Source of the DNA: a bacterium
GTDB taxonomy: Bacteria > Campylobacterota > Campylobacteria > Campylobacterales > Arcobacteraceae
Assembly (NCBI GenBank): GCA_018816105.1
Contig: JAHIWE010000102.1
Location: forward strand, 1-39,606
Length of the DNA: 39,606 nt
Reading direction: 5' to 3'
Both the position numbers and the translations under genes were made by a program. This document shows positions 17,590 through 26,082 of this stretch, piece after piece. The notes beneath the pieces are model-generated. The model was given only the letters and a program-made list of their open reading frames with translations, was not told where the DNA came from and ran no database searches. Every line of letters starts with the position of its first letter. The stretch's first letter is position 1.

Positions 17590-17624
17590 AAAAGGGTTGA
17601 AGATTTTTCTTCAACCCTTTTTTT
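17590..17624 (+). terminator. Strong intrinsic terminator after porin 1
   Basis: A 14-bp perfect stem, AAAAGGGTTGAAGA (17590-17603) and TCTTCAACCCTTTT (17608-17621), has a TTTT loop and a long T-run. It isolates porin 1 from the cytochrome gene. Confidence 0.92.
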
Positions 17625-17664
17625 ATGGCTAAAATTCTTATTATTACTAAACTCTTAAACTATT

Positions 17665-17675
17665 TATGATAAAAT
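17665..17675 (+). promoter_or_regulatory. -10 region of the cytochrome c gene
   Basis: The stretch TATGATAAAAT (17665-17675) contains two overlapping -10-like hexamers, TATGAT and TAAAAT, 28-38 bases before the TTG start and just after the porin 1 terminator. No clear -35 is seen. Confidence 0.4.
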
Positions 17676-17702
17676 CTATAAAATTAAAAAAAGGATTTTA
17701 TC

Positions 17703-18332
17703 TTGAAAAAAGCAATTCTTTCATCTATACTAATATTCAGTGCAACTTCTATTTTTGCAGATACAACTATGTGTTTCAAAGAAAATCATCAATCTATGTC
17801 AACTATTGAAAATACTGTACTTGATGGTGGTCTATGTGCTGGTAAAAATACAATTGCAGATATGAAAGCAAAAGGTTGGAATGTAGATGATATAAAAATA
17901 TCACAAACACCAAATGGTATGAACTTTATCTATATTTTAAAAGATGGTAAATCAGTTCAACCAGTTTATTCTTCAAATACTTCAGGAAATCAAGCTGATA
18001 TGGAAGCTAGAATCTTAGAAAAGCTAGAAAAGAAAAAAGAAGAAGAGAAAAAAGCAAAAGAAATTGTAGTTCAAAAAAACTTGGCTGAAGAAGGTAAAGA
18101 TAATTATATTAGAAAATGTCAATCATGTCATGGAGATAAGGGTGAATCAACAGTTGGTGGATATTCAAGACCTTTAAATTCATTAACATCTGAAGAAATG
18201 AGACATTCAATTAGTGGATATACAAATGGTACATATGATAGAGGAAGAGCATCTGTTATGCAACCAATAACATCTACTATAACTTATGTAACTTTAGACA
18301 AAATTAATGCTTATTTAAATTCTATCAAATAA
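17703..18332 (+). CDS. Periplasmic c-type cytochrome with an extra N-terminal domain
   Basis: The start is TTG (17703) with AAGGA eight to twelve bases before it and no nearby ATG. The 209-residue product has a signal peptide cleaved near residue 19 (SIFA-D). A domain of about 75 residues contains two cysteines (CFKENH and GGLCAGKN), then KGWNVDDIKIS and GMNFIYILK. A charged coiled-coil-like linker (EKLEKKKEEEKKAKE, near 108-122) follows. Then comes a mono-haem domain with CQSCH at 139-143, and MQPI near 194-197 supplies a likely Met ligand. It should be a soluble or membrane-associated electron carrier. The N-terminal domain is not one I can name. It sits between two paralogous porins with its own promoter. 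Confidence 0.8.
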   Translation: MKKAILSSILIFSATSIFADTTMCFKENHQSMSTIENTVLDGGLCAGKNTIADMKAKGWNVDDIKISQTPNGMNFIYILKDGKSVQPVYSSNTSGNQADMEARILEKLEKKKEEEKKAKEIVVQKNLAEEGKDNYIRKCQSCHGDKGESTVGGYSRPLNSLTSEEMRHSISGYTNGTYDRGRASVMQPITSTITYVTLDKINAYLNSIK

Positions 18333-18342
18333 ATAATTTTTT

Positions 18343-18370
18343 ATATTCTCAAATAATATTTTGAGGATAT
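18343..18370. repeat. Inverted repeat between cytochrome and porin 2
   Basis: ATATTCTCAAA (18343-18353) pairs with TTTGAGGATAT (18360-18370) over 11 bp with one G-T pair and a six-base loop. There is no T-run after it on either strand, so it is a poor terminator; it could be an operator or an RNA-processing structure for the porin 2 mRNA. Confidence 0.35.
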
Positions 18371-18454
18371 AAATTCTACAACTTGTAATATTTTAAAGTA
18401 ATTTATAAGTAATTTTCAGATAACTTTATGCATTAAATTAATAAGGATAATAAA

Positions 18455-19582
18455 ATGAAAATTACAAAATTAAGTTTAGCTACAATTATTGCAATTGGAA
18501 GTATTTCATGTGCTAATGCACAAAATTTAGAAGATGCAATTAAAAATGTAGAAATCTCAGGAACTGCTGCTTACAGATATAATGATTATGAAGCAAGTGA
18601 TAACACAAAAAACAATTATAAAGTAGCTACAAATTTAAAATCAAGTGTAAATGATGATTTAACTTTTAATACTAGAGTTATTATTGGAGATGGGTCAACT
18701 ACTCCAAAATCAATTGCTACACAAAATGCTGATGAAAATCTTGAATTTGGATTATCAGAAGTTAACTTCGCATATAGTGGAATTCAAAACACTGTAGTGA
18801 CTGCTGGTAAACAAGCAATTTCAACTCCATTTACTATTGATAGAGATGCAATGGGTAATGAACAAACAGGAACTGGACTTGTAGCAACTACAAATCTTGG
18901 TATGGTTTCATTAACTGGTGGGTACTTTAATCAAACTAATCTAAGTAGTACTAATGGAGAAGCTCCAATAACATCAGGAACTATAACAGGAGGAGAAGAT
19001 ACAGTATTTGCAACTGTTAATCTTACAATTGAAAATGTTACATTAGATTCAACTTTTATAAACCTTAAAGATACTTTAGATGGTTATACATTTGGTGCCA
19101 AAGCTACATTTGATGTTGCAGGTGTAGAATTTAATCCATATGCAAGATATTCAGCAATTAACTTTGATAACTATTCAAAAGACAATACTTTATGGAAAAT
19201 TGGTACAGATGCACAAATGGGAATCTTTGGAGCATATATAGCATATGGTGAAACTAATGAAGAAGGTGGAGAAACTGGTCTTGATTATAGCTCAGACACT
19301 GGGATGGATGACCACTGGAGAGTTACACTTACAGGAATCTCTGATGCTTCTGTAGTTTATGCTTCTGTTAATGCACAAGTAACTGATACAGTTAATATCT
19401 CAGTTAACTATTCTGACTTAAATGCTGGTTCTATGTCAAATGACAGAGATCAAAGTGAAATTTATGGACAAGCTAGTTACCAAATGTCTAAAAACTTTAA
19501 AACATTTGCTAGACTTGGACAATATGATTATGATGGAGACACTTCTAACATGGGAAGACTTCATATGCAATACTCTTTCTAA
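18455..19582 (+). CDS. Outer-membrane porin (porin 2)
   Basis: This 375-residue precursor has a signal peptide (MKITKLSLATIIAIGSISCA, cleavage near NA-Q), a beta-strand-rich mature part and the terminal motif QYSF with C-terminal Phe. It is paralogous to porin 1. It shares NLEDAIKNVEISGTAAYRYN at the mature start, NLKSSVNDDLTFNTRVIIG, AGKQAISTPF and the closing NFKTFARLGQYD strand, and differs in the middle loops. AAGGA at 18443-18447 precedes the ATG. A strong terminator follows. Tandem porins usually differ in pore selectivity or expression conditions; nothing here says which. Confidence 0.82.
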   Translation: MKITKLSLATIIAIGSISCANAQNLEDAIKNVEISGTAAYRYNDYEASDNTKNNYKVATNLKSSVNDDLTFNTRVIIGDGSTTPKSIATQNADENLEFGLSEVNFAYSGIQNTVVTAGKQAISTPFTIDRDAMGNEQTGTGLVATTNLGMVSLTGGYFNQTNLSSTNGEAPITSGTITGGEDTVFATVNLTIENVTLDSTFINLKDTLDGYTFGAKATFDVAGVEFNPYARYSAINFDNYSKDNTLWKIGTDAQMGIFGAYIAYGETNEEGGETGLDYSSDTGMDDHWRVTLTGISDASVVYASVNAQVTDTVNISVNYSDLNAGSMSNDRDQSEIYGQASYQMSKNFKTFARLGQYDYDGDTSNMGRLHMQYSF

Positions 19583-19607
19583 TCTGAAAGTTTAAATTAC
19601 AAAACAT

Positions 19608-19641
19608 AAAAAAGCTTAGAGTTTTACTCTAAGCTTTTTTT
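19608..19641 (+). terminator. Strong intrinsic terminator after porin 2
   Basis: A 13-bp perfect stem, AAAAAGCTTAGAG (19609-19621) and CTCTAAGCTTTTT (19627-19639), has a TTTTA loop and continues into a T-run. Confidence 0.92.
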
Positions 19642-19688
19642 ATATCTACTCAAATTCTTCCCTAACCAACTTTTATACAAATTTTAAG

Positions 19689-19694
19689 TATAAT
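19689..19694 (+). promoter_or_regulatory. -10 element of prfB
   Basis: A perfect TATAAT lies 26 bases before the prfB ATG and after the porin 2 terminator. AAAGGA at 19705-19710 is the ribosome site. The predicted leader is about 20 bases. Confidence 0.55.
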
Positions 19695-19719
19695 TCCTTT
19701 TTTTAAAGGATTACAATAA

Positions 19720-20814
19720 ATGGATGCATACGAATATTCAGAACTATTAAAACTTCTAAATACTAAACTTAAAAATATTAAAGGTATTTTAAAACCTGAT
19801 GATTTAAACAAAAGATTAGATGAAATAACACAAGAAGAAGCTCAACAAGATTTTTGGAATAATGTGGAAAATGCTACAAAAATCGGTATTGAAAAAAATA
19901 GAATTTTAGGAAAACTAAATAAGTTCAATAAAGCAAATGATTCTTTAAAAGGTACAAATGAGCTTTATGAGATGGCAAGTGATGAGAAAGATGAAGATAC
20001 TTTTGAAATGCTTTATGAAGAAGCTCCTGACTTAGAAAAACTTATTAAATCTACTGAAATATCTGTAATGCTTAGTAATCCTGACGATGCATCAAATGCA
20101 ATTGTATCTATTCACCCAGGAGCAGGAGGAACTGAATCACAAGATTGGGCTTCAATGCTTTATAGAATGTATTTAAGATGGGCAGAAAGAAATGATTTTA
20201 AAATCGAACTACTTGATTATCAAAATGGCGAGGAAGCTGGTATCAAAGATGTTTCTTTTATCATTAAAGGTGAAAATGCTTATGGTTATATGAAAGCTGA
20301 AAATGGAATTCATAGACTTGTTAGAATCTCTCCTTTTGATTCAAATGCAAAAAGACACACATCATTTTCATCAGTAATGGTATCTCCTGAAGTTGATGAT
20401 AATATTGATATTGTTATTGAAGATAAAGATATTAGAATTGATACATACAGAGCAAGTGGAGCTGGTGGGCAACATGTTAATAAAACAGAGTCAGCTATTA
20501 GAATCACTCATATTGCTACGAATATCGTAGTTCAATGTCAAAATGATAGATCTCAACATAAAAATAAAGCAAGTGCTATGAAGATGTTAAAATCAAGACT
20601 ATATGAACTTGAACTTGAAAAACAACAAGCTACAAAAGATGGTGTAGAAAAAAGTGATAATGGATGGGGACATCAAATCAGATCATATGTACTTCAACCA
20701 TACCAACAAGTAAAAGATAGTAGAAGTAATATTGGTTACTCAAATGTAGATGCTATTTTAGATGGTGATATAACAAAGATTATTGAAGATGTATTAATAG
20801 CCACTGCTAAGTAA
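19720..20814 (+). CDS. prfB: Peptide chain release factor 2
   Basis: RF2 recognises UGA and UAA stop codons and triggers release of the peptide. The 364-residue protein has the codon-recognition tripeptide Ser204-Pro205-Phe206 (the SPF that distinguishes RF2 from RF1's PxT) and the catalytic GGQ at 249-251. The reading frame is continuous from the ATG. The N-terminal region, where many bacteria carry the autoregulatory +1 frameshift with an in-frame UGA, has none, so expression is not controlled that way here. The gene has its own promoter and terminator. Confidence 0.96.
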   Translation: MDAYEYSELLKLLNTKLKNIKGILKPDDLNKRLDEITQEEAQQDFWNNVENATKIGIEKNRILGKLNKFNKANDSLKGTNELYEMASDEKDEDTFEMLYEEAPDLEKLIKSTEISVMLSNPDDASNAIVSIHPGAGGTESQDWASMLYRMYLRWAERNDFKIELLDYQNGEEAGIKDVSFIIKGENAYGYMKAENGIHRLVRISPFDSNAKRHTSFSSVMVSPEVDDNIDIVIEDKDIRIDTYRASGAGGQHVNKTESAIRITHIATNIVVQCQNDRSQHKNKASAMKMLKSRLYELELEKQQATKDGVEKSDNGWGHQIRSYVLQPYQQVKDSRSNIGYSNVDAILDGDITKIIEDVLIATAK

Positions 20815-20818
20815 TTTT

Positions 20819-20850
20819 AAGAGAGAAATATTTAATTATTTCTCTCTTTT
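20819..20850 (+). terminator. Terminator after prfB
   Basis: A 12-bp stem, AAGAGAGAAATA (20819-20830) and TATTTCTCTCTT (20837-20848), has a six-base loop and is followed by TT. It separates prfB from the lipoprotein gene, whose ATG is only 35 bases further on. Confidence 0.8.
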
Positions 20851-20884
20851 GTCTCTAGTTCAAGATAATATAAGTAGGTATTTA

Positions 20885-21728
20885 ATGATTAAAAAATTTG
20901 TTTTTCTTATATTTATTGGGATATTATTTACTTCATGTGGTCTTGATGATAGTAAAAAAATTAAAATTTCCACTACAACATGGATTGGGTATACTCCACT
21001 ATTTTATGCAAAAGAAAAGAAATGGTTAGAGCCACTTAATATAAAACTATTAAATGTAGTTTCACTTAGTGAAAATATGTATCTATACAAAGCAGGAAAC
21101 TCTGATGTATATGTTGGAACACAATATGAATATAATTCTATATATAAAGAAGATAAAAACCTTACTCCTATAATGATTTTTAATAAATCAAATGGAGGTG
21201 ATGTGATATTGTCTAATTTTACTATAGAGCAATTATTAAAAACTGATAAAACAATTAATGTTTATTTGGAAATTGATTCAATTAACTCAATTATATTTGA
21301 TGATTTTTTAAAAAGTAATCATTTAGAAAATAGAAAAATTAATTATATGAATGATGATCAATCAAATATATCAAGATTAAAAGCTGTTGATATGGAAAAT
21401 CCAACTATTATAGTTACTTATTCACCATATAATCACATTTTAGAGAATAACTCTTTTATTGAATTATCATCAACTAGAAATAATGACAACTTACTTGTCA
21501 TTGATGCAATGTATACAAAAGAAAATTTTTATTATCATAATAAAGAAACTTTTACAAAATAATCCTTATGAATTCTATGAGACAGTAAAACCCTATTTGA
21601 TTAATACAAACTACGAAGAATTTTTAGCTTCATTAAATGATATAATTTGGCTTAACAAAGAGCTTCCAGAAGATGTATTAAATAAACTTTATAATTCTAA
21701 TTTTAGAACAAAAGATATAATTAAATGA
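20885..21728 (+). pseudogene. Orphan ABC-type substrate-binding lipoprotein, frameshifted
   Basis: The ATG at 20885 (TAGG before it) opens a lipoprotein: the signal ends FTSC with the lipid-anchored Cys18. A periplasmic binding domain of the SsuA/NMT1 type follows (ISTTTWIGYTPLFYAKEK, then SNGGDVILSN and TIIVTYSPYNHILE). The frame stops at 21562 after NKETFTK. The frame one base further on continues without a stop with LLQNNPYEFYETVKPYL to a TGA at 21726-21728, which overlaps the next gene's ATG. Skipping one base near 21546-21548 (GAAAC) rejoins the two parts as NKE-LLQNNP and gives about 280 residues, a normal length for this family. It is therefore a recent frameshift, a sequencing error or a programmed +1 shift. 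No transporter permease or ATPase gene is adjacent. The partner is the GGDEF-EAL gene. Confidence 0.75.
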
Positions 21729-23707
21729 ATACCAATATTAAAAAACTTAATCTAATCTTTTTCTTGTTTATCCTAATATCTTTATATTCAATTTTTTCTT
21801 ACTATTTTTATGCACAAGAAAATAAACTTGCAAGTGTTATTTTAAAAACTCTAAATAATAATATTATAGAAACTAGTTACACAATGTCAAAAACAATAAA
21901 ATCATCAGATGATATCTATTTATTTAAAGCACAATTAGATAGGAACTCTGCAAATGATGATTTTATTGCAGCTATTGCTGTTTTTGATAATAATAAACTT
22001 TTACTTACAACAGATCCAAGTTACAGCACAATTAATTTCCAAATTAATCAGAAAAATAAAGACTTTTATAGGGAATTACTAAACAAGCAATATATAGAAA
22101 ATGAGCTTAAATATTATGAAGGAAAAAATGTAAGAAAATTAAAACTTATTTATTTTTTAGAGTATGATGAACTAAATGCACACTTTACTAGAAATAGAAT
22201 AGATTATCTAACCTATTTTGGTATTCCACCAATTATTATATTTATATTCATATTCATATTAATAAGAAATTATATATCAATACCACTTGAGAAATTAAGA
22301 CAATACGCTTATTATAATAATGTAGTACCAAAAGCATTTAAAATAAGTGAATTAGAAGCTATCAGGTACTCAATGGTAGATACATTTTCAAGATTAGATA
22401 CAGAAAAAAAAGAGTTGTATCTAATGGCTAGAACCGATTCATTAAGTGGTTTGTCAAATAGAAATTCATTAGATGAATATCTAGAAAGATTGATATTAAC
22501 ATCAAAAAGAATACAAAAAGAGTTTGCTTTTTTATATTTAGATATTGATCACTTCAAAAGTATTAATGATTCATTAGGGCATAATATTGGAGATGAATTA
22601 CTACAAAGTATTTCTTCACTTTTTAAAAACATATTAAGACCAAGTGATTTTGTAGCAAGAATTGGTGGTGATGAATTTGTAATTATAATTCAAGATTATG
22701 ACTCATACTTTGATCTATCAACTATAATTAATAGAATACAAAAAGAACTTTCCAAAAATTGGACAATTAAAACTAACCCTATTAATATTTCTTGCAGTAT
22801 TGGAATTTCTTTTTACCCAAAAGATGGTGAAGATCAAATAGATTTAATGAAAAATGCTGATATTGCAATGTATGAAGCAAAAAAACTTGGAAGAAACCAA
22901 TATCATTTCTTTACTGAAAAATTAAATCAAACAGTTCAAAAAACAATATTATTAGATAGAGATATGAGACTTGCATTAAAAAACAATGAATATCAACTTT
23001 TTTATCAACCAAAAATTGACTTGGAAAGCTCAAAAATCATAGGAGTAGAAGCATTAATTAGATGGTTAAGTCCTGAGTGTGGAATAATTGGTCCAAATAA
23101 TTTTATTCCTCTTGCTGAAGAAAATAATTTCATTCAAGAACTAGGGGAATGGATTATAGATGAAGTAATTAGACAATATATTCAATGGAGAAATAAAAAT
23201 ATTGATATTTCAATTTCAATTAATGTCTCTGCAAAACAATTACTTAAATCTAATTTCTCAGAAAAATTAATTTCTAAACTTAATATAAATAAAATCGACG
23301 CCTCTAAAATTGATATTGAGATTACTGAATATATTTTTATTCAAAATTCTAATGAAACTAATTCAAATTTAAAAAAATTGCATGATTACGGAATAAGTAT
23401 TTCATTGGATGATTTTGGAACAGGATACTCTTCTTTATCATATCTTAAAAAATTTCCTATTACATATTTAAAAATTGACAAGAGTTTTTTAGATGATTAT
23501 AACACTAAAGAAGGCGCATCTTTTGTTGAAACAATAGTAAAATTAGGACAAACTTTAAATATGAAAATTATTGCAGAAGGTGTTGAAGAAATTGAACAAG
23601 TCGAGTATTTGAGTAAAATTAAATGCAATCAATATCAAGGCTATTTTTGTTCAAAACCTTTAAATGCAAAAGATTTTGAAGAATTTTATTTAAATAGAAA
23701 AATTTAA
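21725..23707 (+). CDS. Membrane GGDEF-EAL c-di-GMP enzyme
   Basis: The 660-residue protein has two transmembrane helices (about 8-28 and 158-180) framing a periplasmic sensor part of about 130 residues. A short linker leads to a GGDEF domain with intact GGDEF at 314-318 and an inhibitory-site RPSD at 305-308. An EAL domain follows with Glu442 (EALIRW), the SINVS asparagine, DIEITE, DDFGTGYSSL, LKIDKSF, IAEGVEE and YQGYFCSKPL. All catalytic residues of both activities are present, so it may both make and degrade c-di-GMP. Its ATG overlaps the stop of the shifted frame of the lipoprotein gene (ATGA), implying coupling and a shared sensing role. It ends five bases from the convergent addB. Confidence 0.9.
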   Translation: MNTNIKKLNLIFFLFILISLYSIFSYYFYAQENKLASVILKTLNNNIIETSYTMSKTIKSSDDIYLFKAQLDRNSANDDFIAAIAVFDNNKLLLTTDPSYSTINFQINQKNKDFYRELLNKQYIENELKYYEGKNVRKLKLIYFLEYDELNAHFTRNRIDYLTYFGIPPIIIFIFIFILIRNYISIPLEKLRQYAYYNNVVPKAFKISELEAIRYSMVDTFSRLDTEKKELYLMARTDSLSGLSNRNSLDEYLERLILTSKRIQKEFAFLYLDIDHFKSINDSLGHNIGDELLQSISSLFKNILRPSDFVARIGGDEFVIIIQDYDSYFDLSTIINRIQKELSKNWTIKTNPINISCSIGISFYPKDGEDQIDLMKNADIAMYEAKKLGRNQYHFFTEKLNQTVQKTILLDRDMRLALKNNEYQLFYQPKIDLESSKIIGVEALIRWLSPECGIIGPNNFIPLAEENNFIQELGEWIIDEVIRQYIQWRNKNIDISISINVSAKQLLKSNFSEKLISKLNINKIDASKIDIEITEYIFIQNSNETNSNLKKLHDYGISISLDDFGTGYSSLSYLKKFPITYLKIDKSFLDDYNTKEGASFVETIVKLGQTLNMKIIAEGVEEIEQVEYLSKIKCNQYQGYFCSKPLNAKDFEEFYLNRKI

Positions 23708-23712
23708 AACTA

Positions 23713-26082
23713 TTATTCCCTATTACAAATAATACTATAAGCACAATAAGTACAATTTGTTTTATCTTCACATTTAGAAAAAGAGATCTCACTTTTTGAG
23801 ATTTCTTTTATTTCATTAAATTTTTCACATAATAACTCAAGCTTTTTATCAAGTGCAAATTCATTTATAAGTAAAGTATTATTTAAATCATAATAATAGG
23901 CTTCAATTTTATCAGTTTTATACATATCACTCATCGCTAAATAATAAAATTCTAATTGAAAATCATTTGATTTTTCATAGTTCTTTAAAGTATCAACACT
24001 TAAAGAACTTGATGTCTTATAATCAATAACTTCATATGTATTTTCAAAAGAGTCAATTCTATCAATTACGCCTTTTATTTTTATACCTTCAAACTCACAT
24101 GAAAATGATTTTTCTAAAGCTATTATTTTTCTTGTGTTTAATCTTTGTAAATCTAATAAATAAAAATCATAAAGTTTCTTTTTCCAAATTTCTAAATCTA
24201 AAATCAAAAATGGATTCGAACTTTTGTATTTATTAAACAATGCTTCGATTTTTTCAAAACTAAGTTCAACACTATTTTCATCAATAGTATAATAATCTTC
24301 TAAAATAGAGTGGATAATATCTCCTAGCTCATAAGCTTTAGGTTTGAGTGATATGGTGTGTTCTTTAAGTTTTAATATATATTGTAGATAAAACTTTCTT
24401 TTGCACTGTAAATAGGCTTTAAATGACGTTGCAGACCATGTCATAGCGCTTAAATCTATTTTAGCGACAATATTCTCATCAAAATGTGTAAGTTTATGAT
24501 TATCATATAAAATATGTTTATATGCATTATCATTTGTATCTGTTTTTAAATGTTTTTCAAAAAGTTCATTTGCAAATCTTGATATTTGATTTGTATCTGA
24601 ATTTACATAAGATACAAAAACATTTTTTGAAGAATCTATTAATCTTTTGTAATAATATTTTTGTAATGATTCCCTATCAAACTGTGTAGGAAGATTCGAT
24701 AATTGTTTTAATTTTGTAGATAAAAATTTATCTTTTACTGAAATTTTAGGAATAAATGATTCATTAAAATCACAAATGATAACAGTGTCAAATTCAACTG
24801 CTCTTGTTTCTAAAAGTCCTAAAACAGTAACTTTTCCAGAATTCACATCATCTAAAGTCAATTTTACTAATTTTTGTAAAAATATTTTATACACATCTTT
24901 TAGTAAAATAGTATTTTCATTAGAAAATAAAATGATATTTAGTTTATATAAAAGCTCATCATATTTCTCAATTAGTTCAATATTATCCTCTTTTGATTTT
25001 ATAAAATTTGTTATAAATTCAAAAGTCTCAATTGTTGCTTTTTTATTCCAAATAGTTTTTATATTTTTATCTATAAACACCCTGTCAAGTTTTAAGAAGT
25101 CCAAGTTACTAATATATTTAATATCATCTTCACTCAAATAAGAATAAATAGCGTATGAAACTTGATATAACTTACTATATTTTATAGTTTTCCCCATAGC
25201 ATAGTTGAAGTACTTTTCATTATCAAATAACTGTATATATGAAGCAAAACTTTCATCAGGTAATACTAAAGCTATATTTGAAGGATTGATTCCTTTTTGT
25301 ACACATCTAACAATACAATCTTTGATATAAGCCACTTGATTAAGTCTTGAAGAAAAACCTTTTATTTCAAATGTTTCCAGATTCTTTTCAATTTTTTCTT
25401 CATCTAAAAGAATTTTCTTACTTAAGTTTATTTTATATCTATAATCTATTTTTAAATCCAATCCTATATCTTTGAAAACTTCCAAAGATTTTTGATTATA
25501 ATTATTTGAATGAAAAACTATATTCAATTTTATAAATTTTGATATTTTCTCAACTATTTCATACTCTACTTTTGTGAAATATCCTTCAAAATGAAGTTCA
25601 ACTTCTTCAAATTTCTTTAAAAAATTTTCATTTATTTTATAGTGCTTATCTAAATTGATTCTATCAACATAAAAGTTTGTTTCTAAGATATCAATATAAT
25701 TCTTTTTTATAGTTTCTAATATTTGTAAGTGTTCTAAATAAAAGTCATAAGTATCAATATTTTGAATATCTTTTATTTCAACTTTTTCACTTGCAAGCTC
25801 TAGAAAAAACCTATAAATATAATCACTTTGTTTTAAAAATTTTGTAAAATTATCTGAAATTCCGAGTTTTTGAATATTTGTATCTTTAATAGCTTGTGTT
25901 AAAAAAAGAACTCTTTGTTCTTCTTCACAATATTTCATATTATTTAAACTAGTTGATTTTTTAAAAAACTCATCGATTGTGAGTAAAAAAGGCAAAAGAG
26001 TATTAGAACCCTTTTGCTTTTGAGTGAAGCTTCTAATTGACCTTGAAGTAGGGAAAACTAAAAGTTTTTTTTTAAATTGCAT
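23713..26082 (-). CDS. addB: AddB-like nuclease/inactive helicase subunit
   Basis: This 789-residue protein is in the family of AddB, the partner of AddA in double-strand break end processing. The N-terminal part is a degenerate helicase (LLVFPTSRSIRSF where a Walker A would be, and VTVLGLLETRAVEFDTVIIC near 430). The C-terminal third is a PD-(D/E)XK nuclease of the RecB type: GDIIHSILEDYY near 590, GVIDRID near 672 and VIDYKTSS near 688. It also has a likely iron-sulfur cluster made of a cysteine near 560 (LQCKRKF) and three in the tail (CEDKTNCTYCAYSIIC region, four cysteines visible). No addA lies in the window; the UvrD-type gene at 33182 is separate. The start overlaps the FixH-like gene by 11 bases, placing a DNA repair gene at the end of the oxidase operon. 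Confidence 0.8.
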   Translation of the reverse strand: MQFKKKLLVFPTSRSIRSFTQKQKGSNTLLPFLLTIDEFFKKSTSLNNMKYCEEEQRVLFLTQAIKDTNIQKLGISDNFTKFLKQSDYIYRFFLELASEKVEIKDIQNIDTYDFYLEHLQILETIKKNYIDILETNFYVDRINLDKHYKINENFLKKFEEVELHFEGYFTKVEYEIVEKISKFIKLNIVFHSNNYNQKSLEVFKDIGLDLKIDYRYKINLSKKILLDEEKIEKNLETFEIKGFSSRLNQVAYIKDCIVRCVQKGINPSNIALVLPDESFASYIQLFDNEKYFNYAMGKTIKYSKLYQVSYAIYSYLSEDDIKYISNLDFLKLDRVFIDKNIKTIWNKKATIETFEFITNFIKSKEDNIELIEKYDELLYKLNIILFSNENTILLKDVYKIFLQKLVKLTLDDVNSGKVTVLGLLETRAVEFDTVIICDFNESFIPKISVKDKFLSTKLKQLSNLPTQFDRESLQKYYYKRLIDSSKNVFVSYVNSDTNQISRFANELFEKHLKTDTNDNAYKHILYDNHKLTHFDENIVAKIDLSAMTWSATSFKAYLQCKRKFYLQYILKLKEHTISLKPKAYELGDIIHSILEDYYTIDENSVELSFEKIEALFNKYKSSNPFLILDLEIWKKKLYDFYLLDLQRLNTRKIIALEKSFSCEFEGIKIKGVIDRIDSFENTYEVIDYKTSSSLSVDTLKNYEKSNDFQLEFYYLAMSDMYKTDKIEAYYYDLNNTLLINEFALDKKLELLCEKFNEIKEISKSEISFSKCEDKTNCTYCAYSIICNRE

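Noticed and set aside
18343-18370. Terminator after the cytochrome gene
   Set aside because: The inverted repeat is not followed by a T-run on either strand; kept only as a repeat.
21459-21560. Independent small gene starting at 21459 before the GGDEF-EAL gene
   Set aside because: Its N-terminal part is an out-of-frame reading of the lipoprotein gene and has no ribosome site. Only the part after about 21549 is protein-like, and it completes the lipoprotein.
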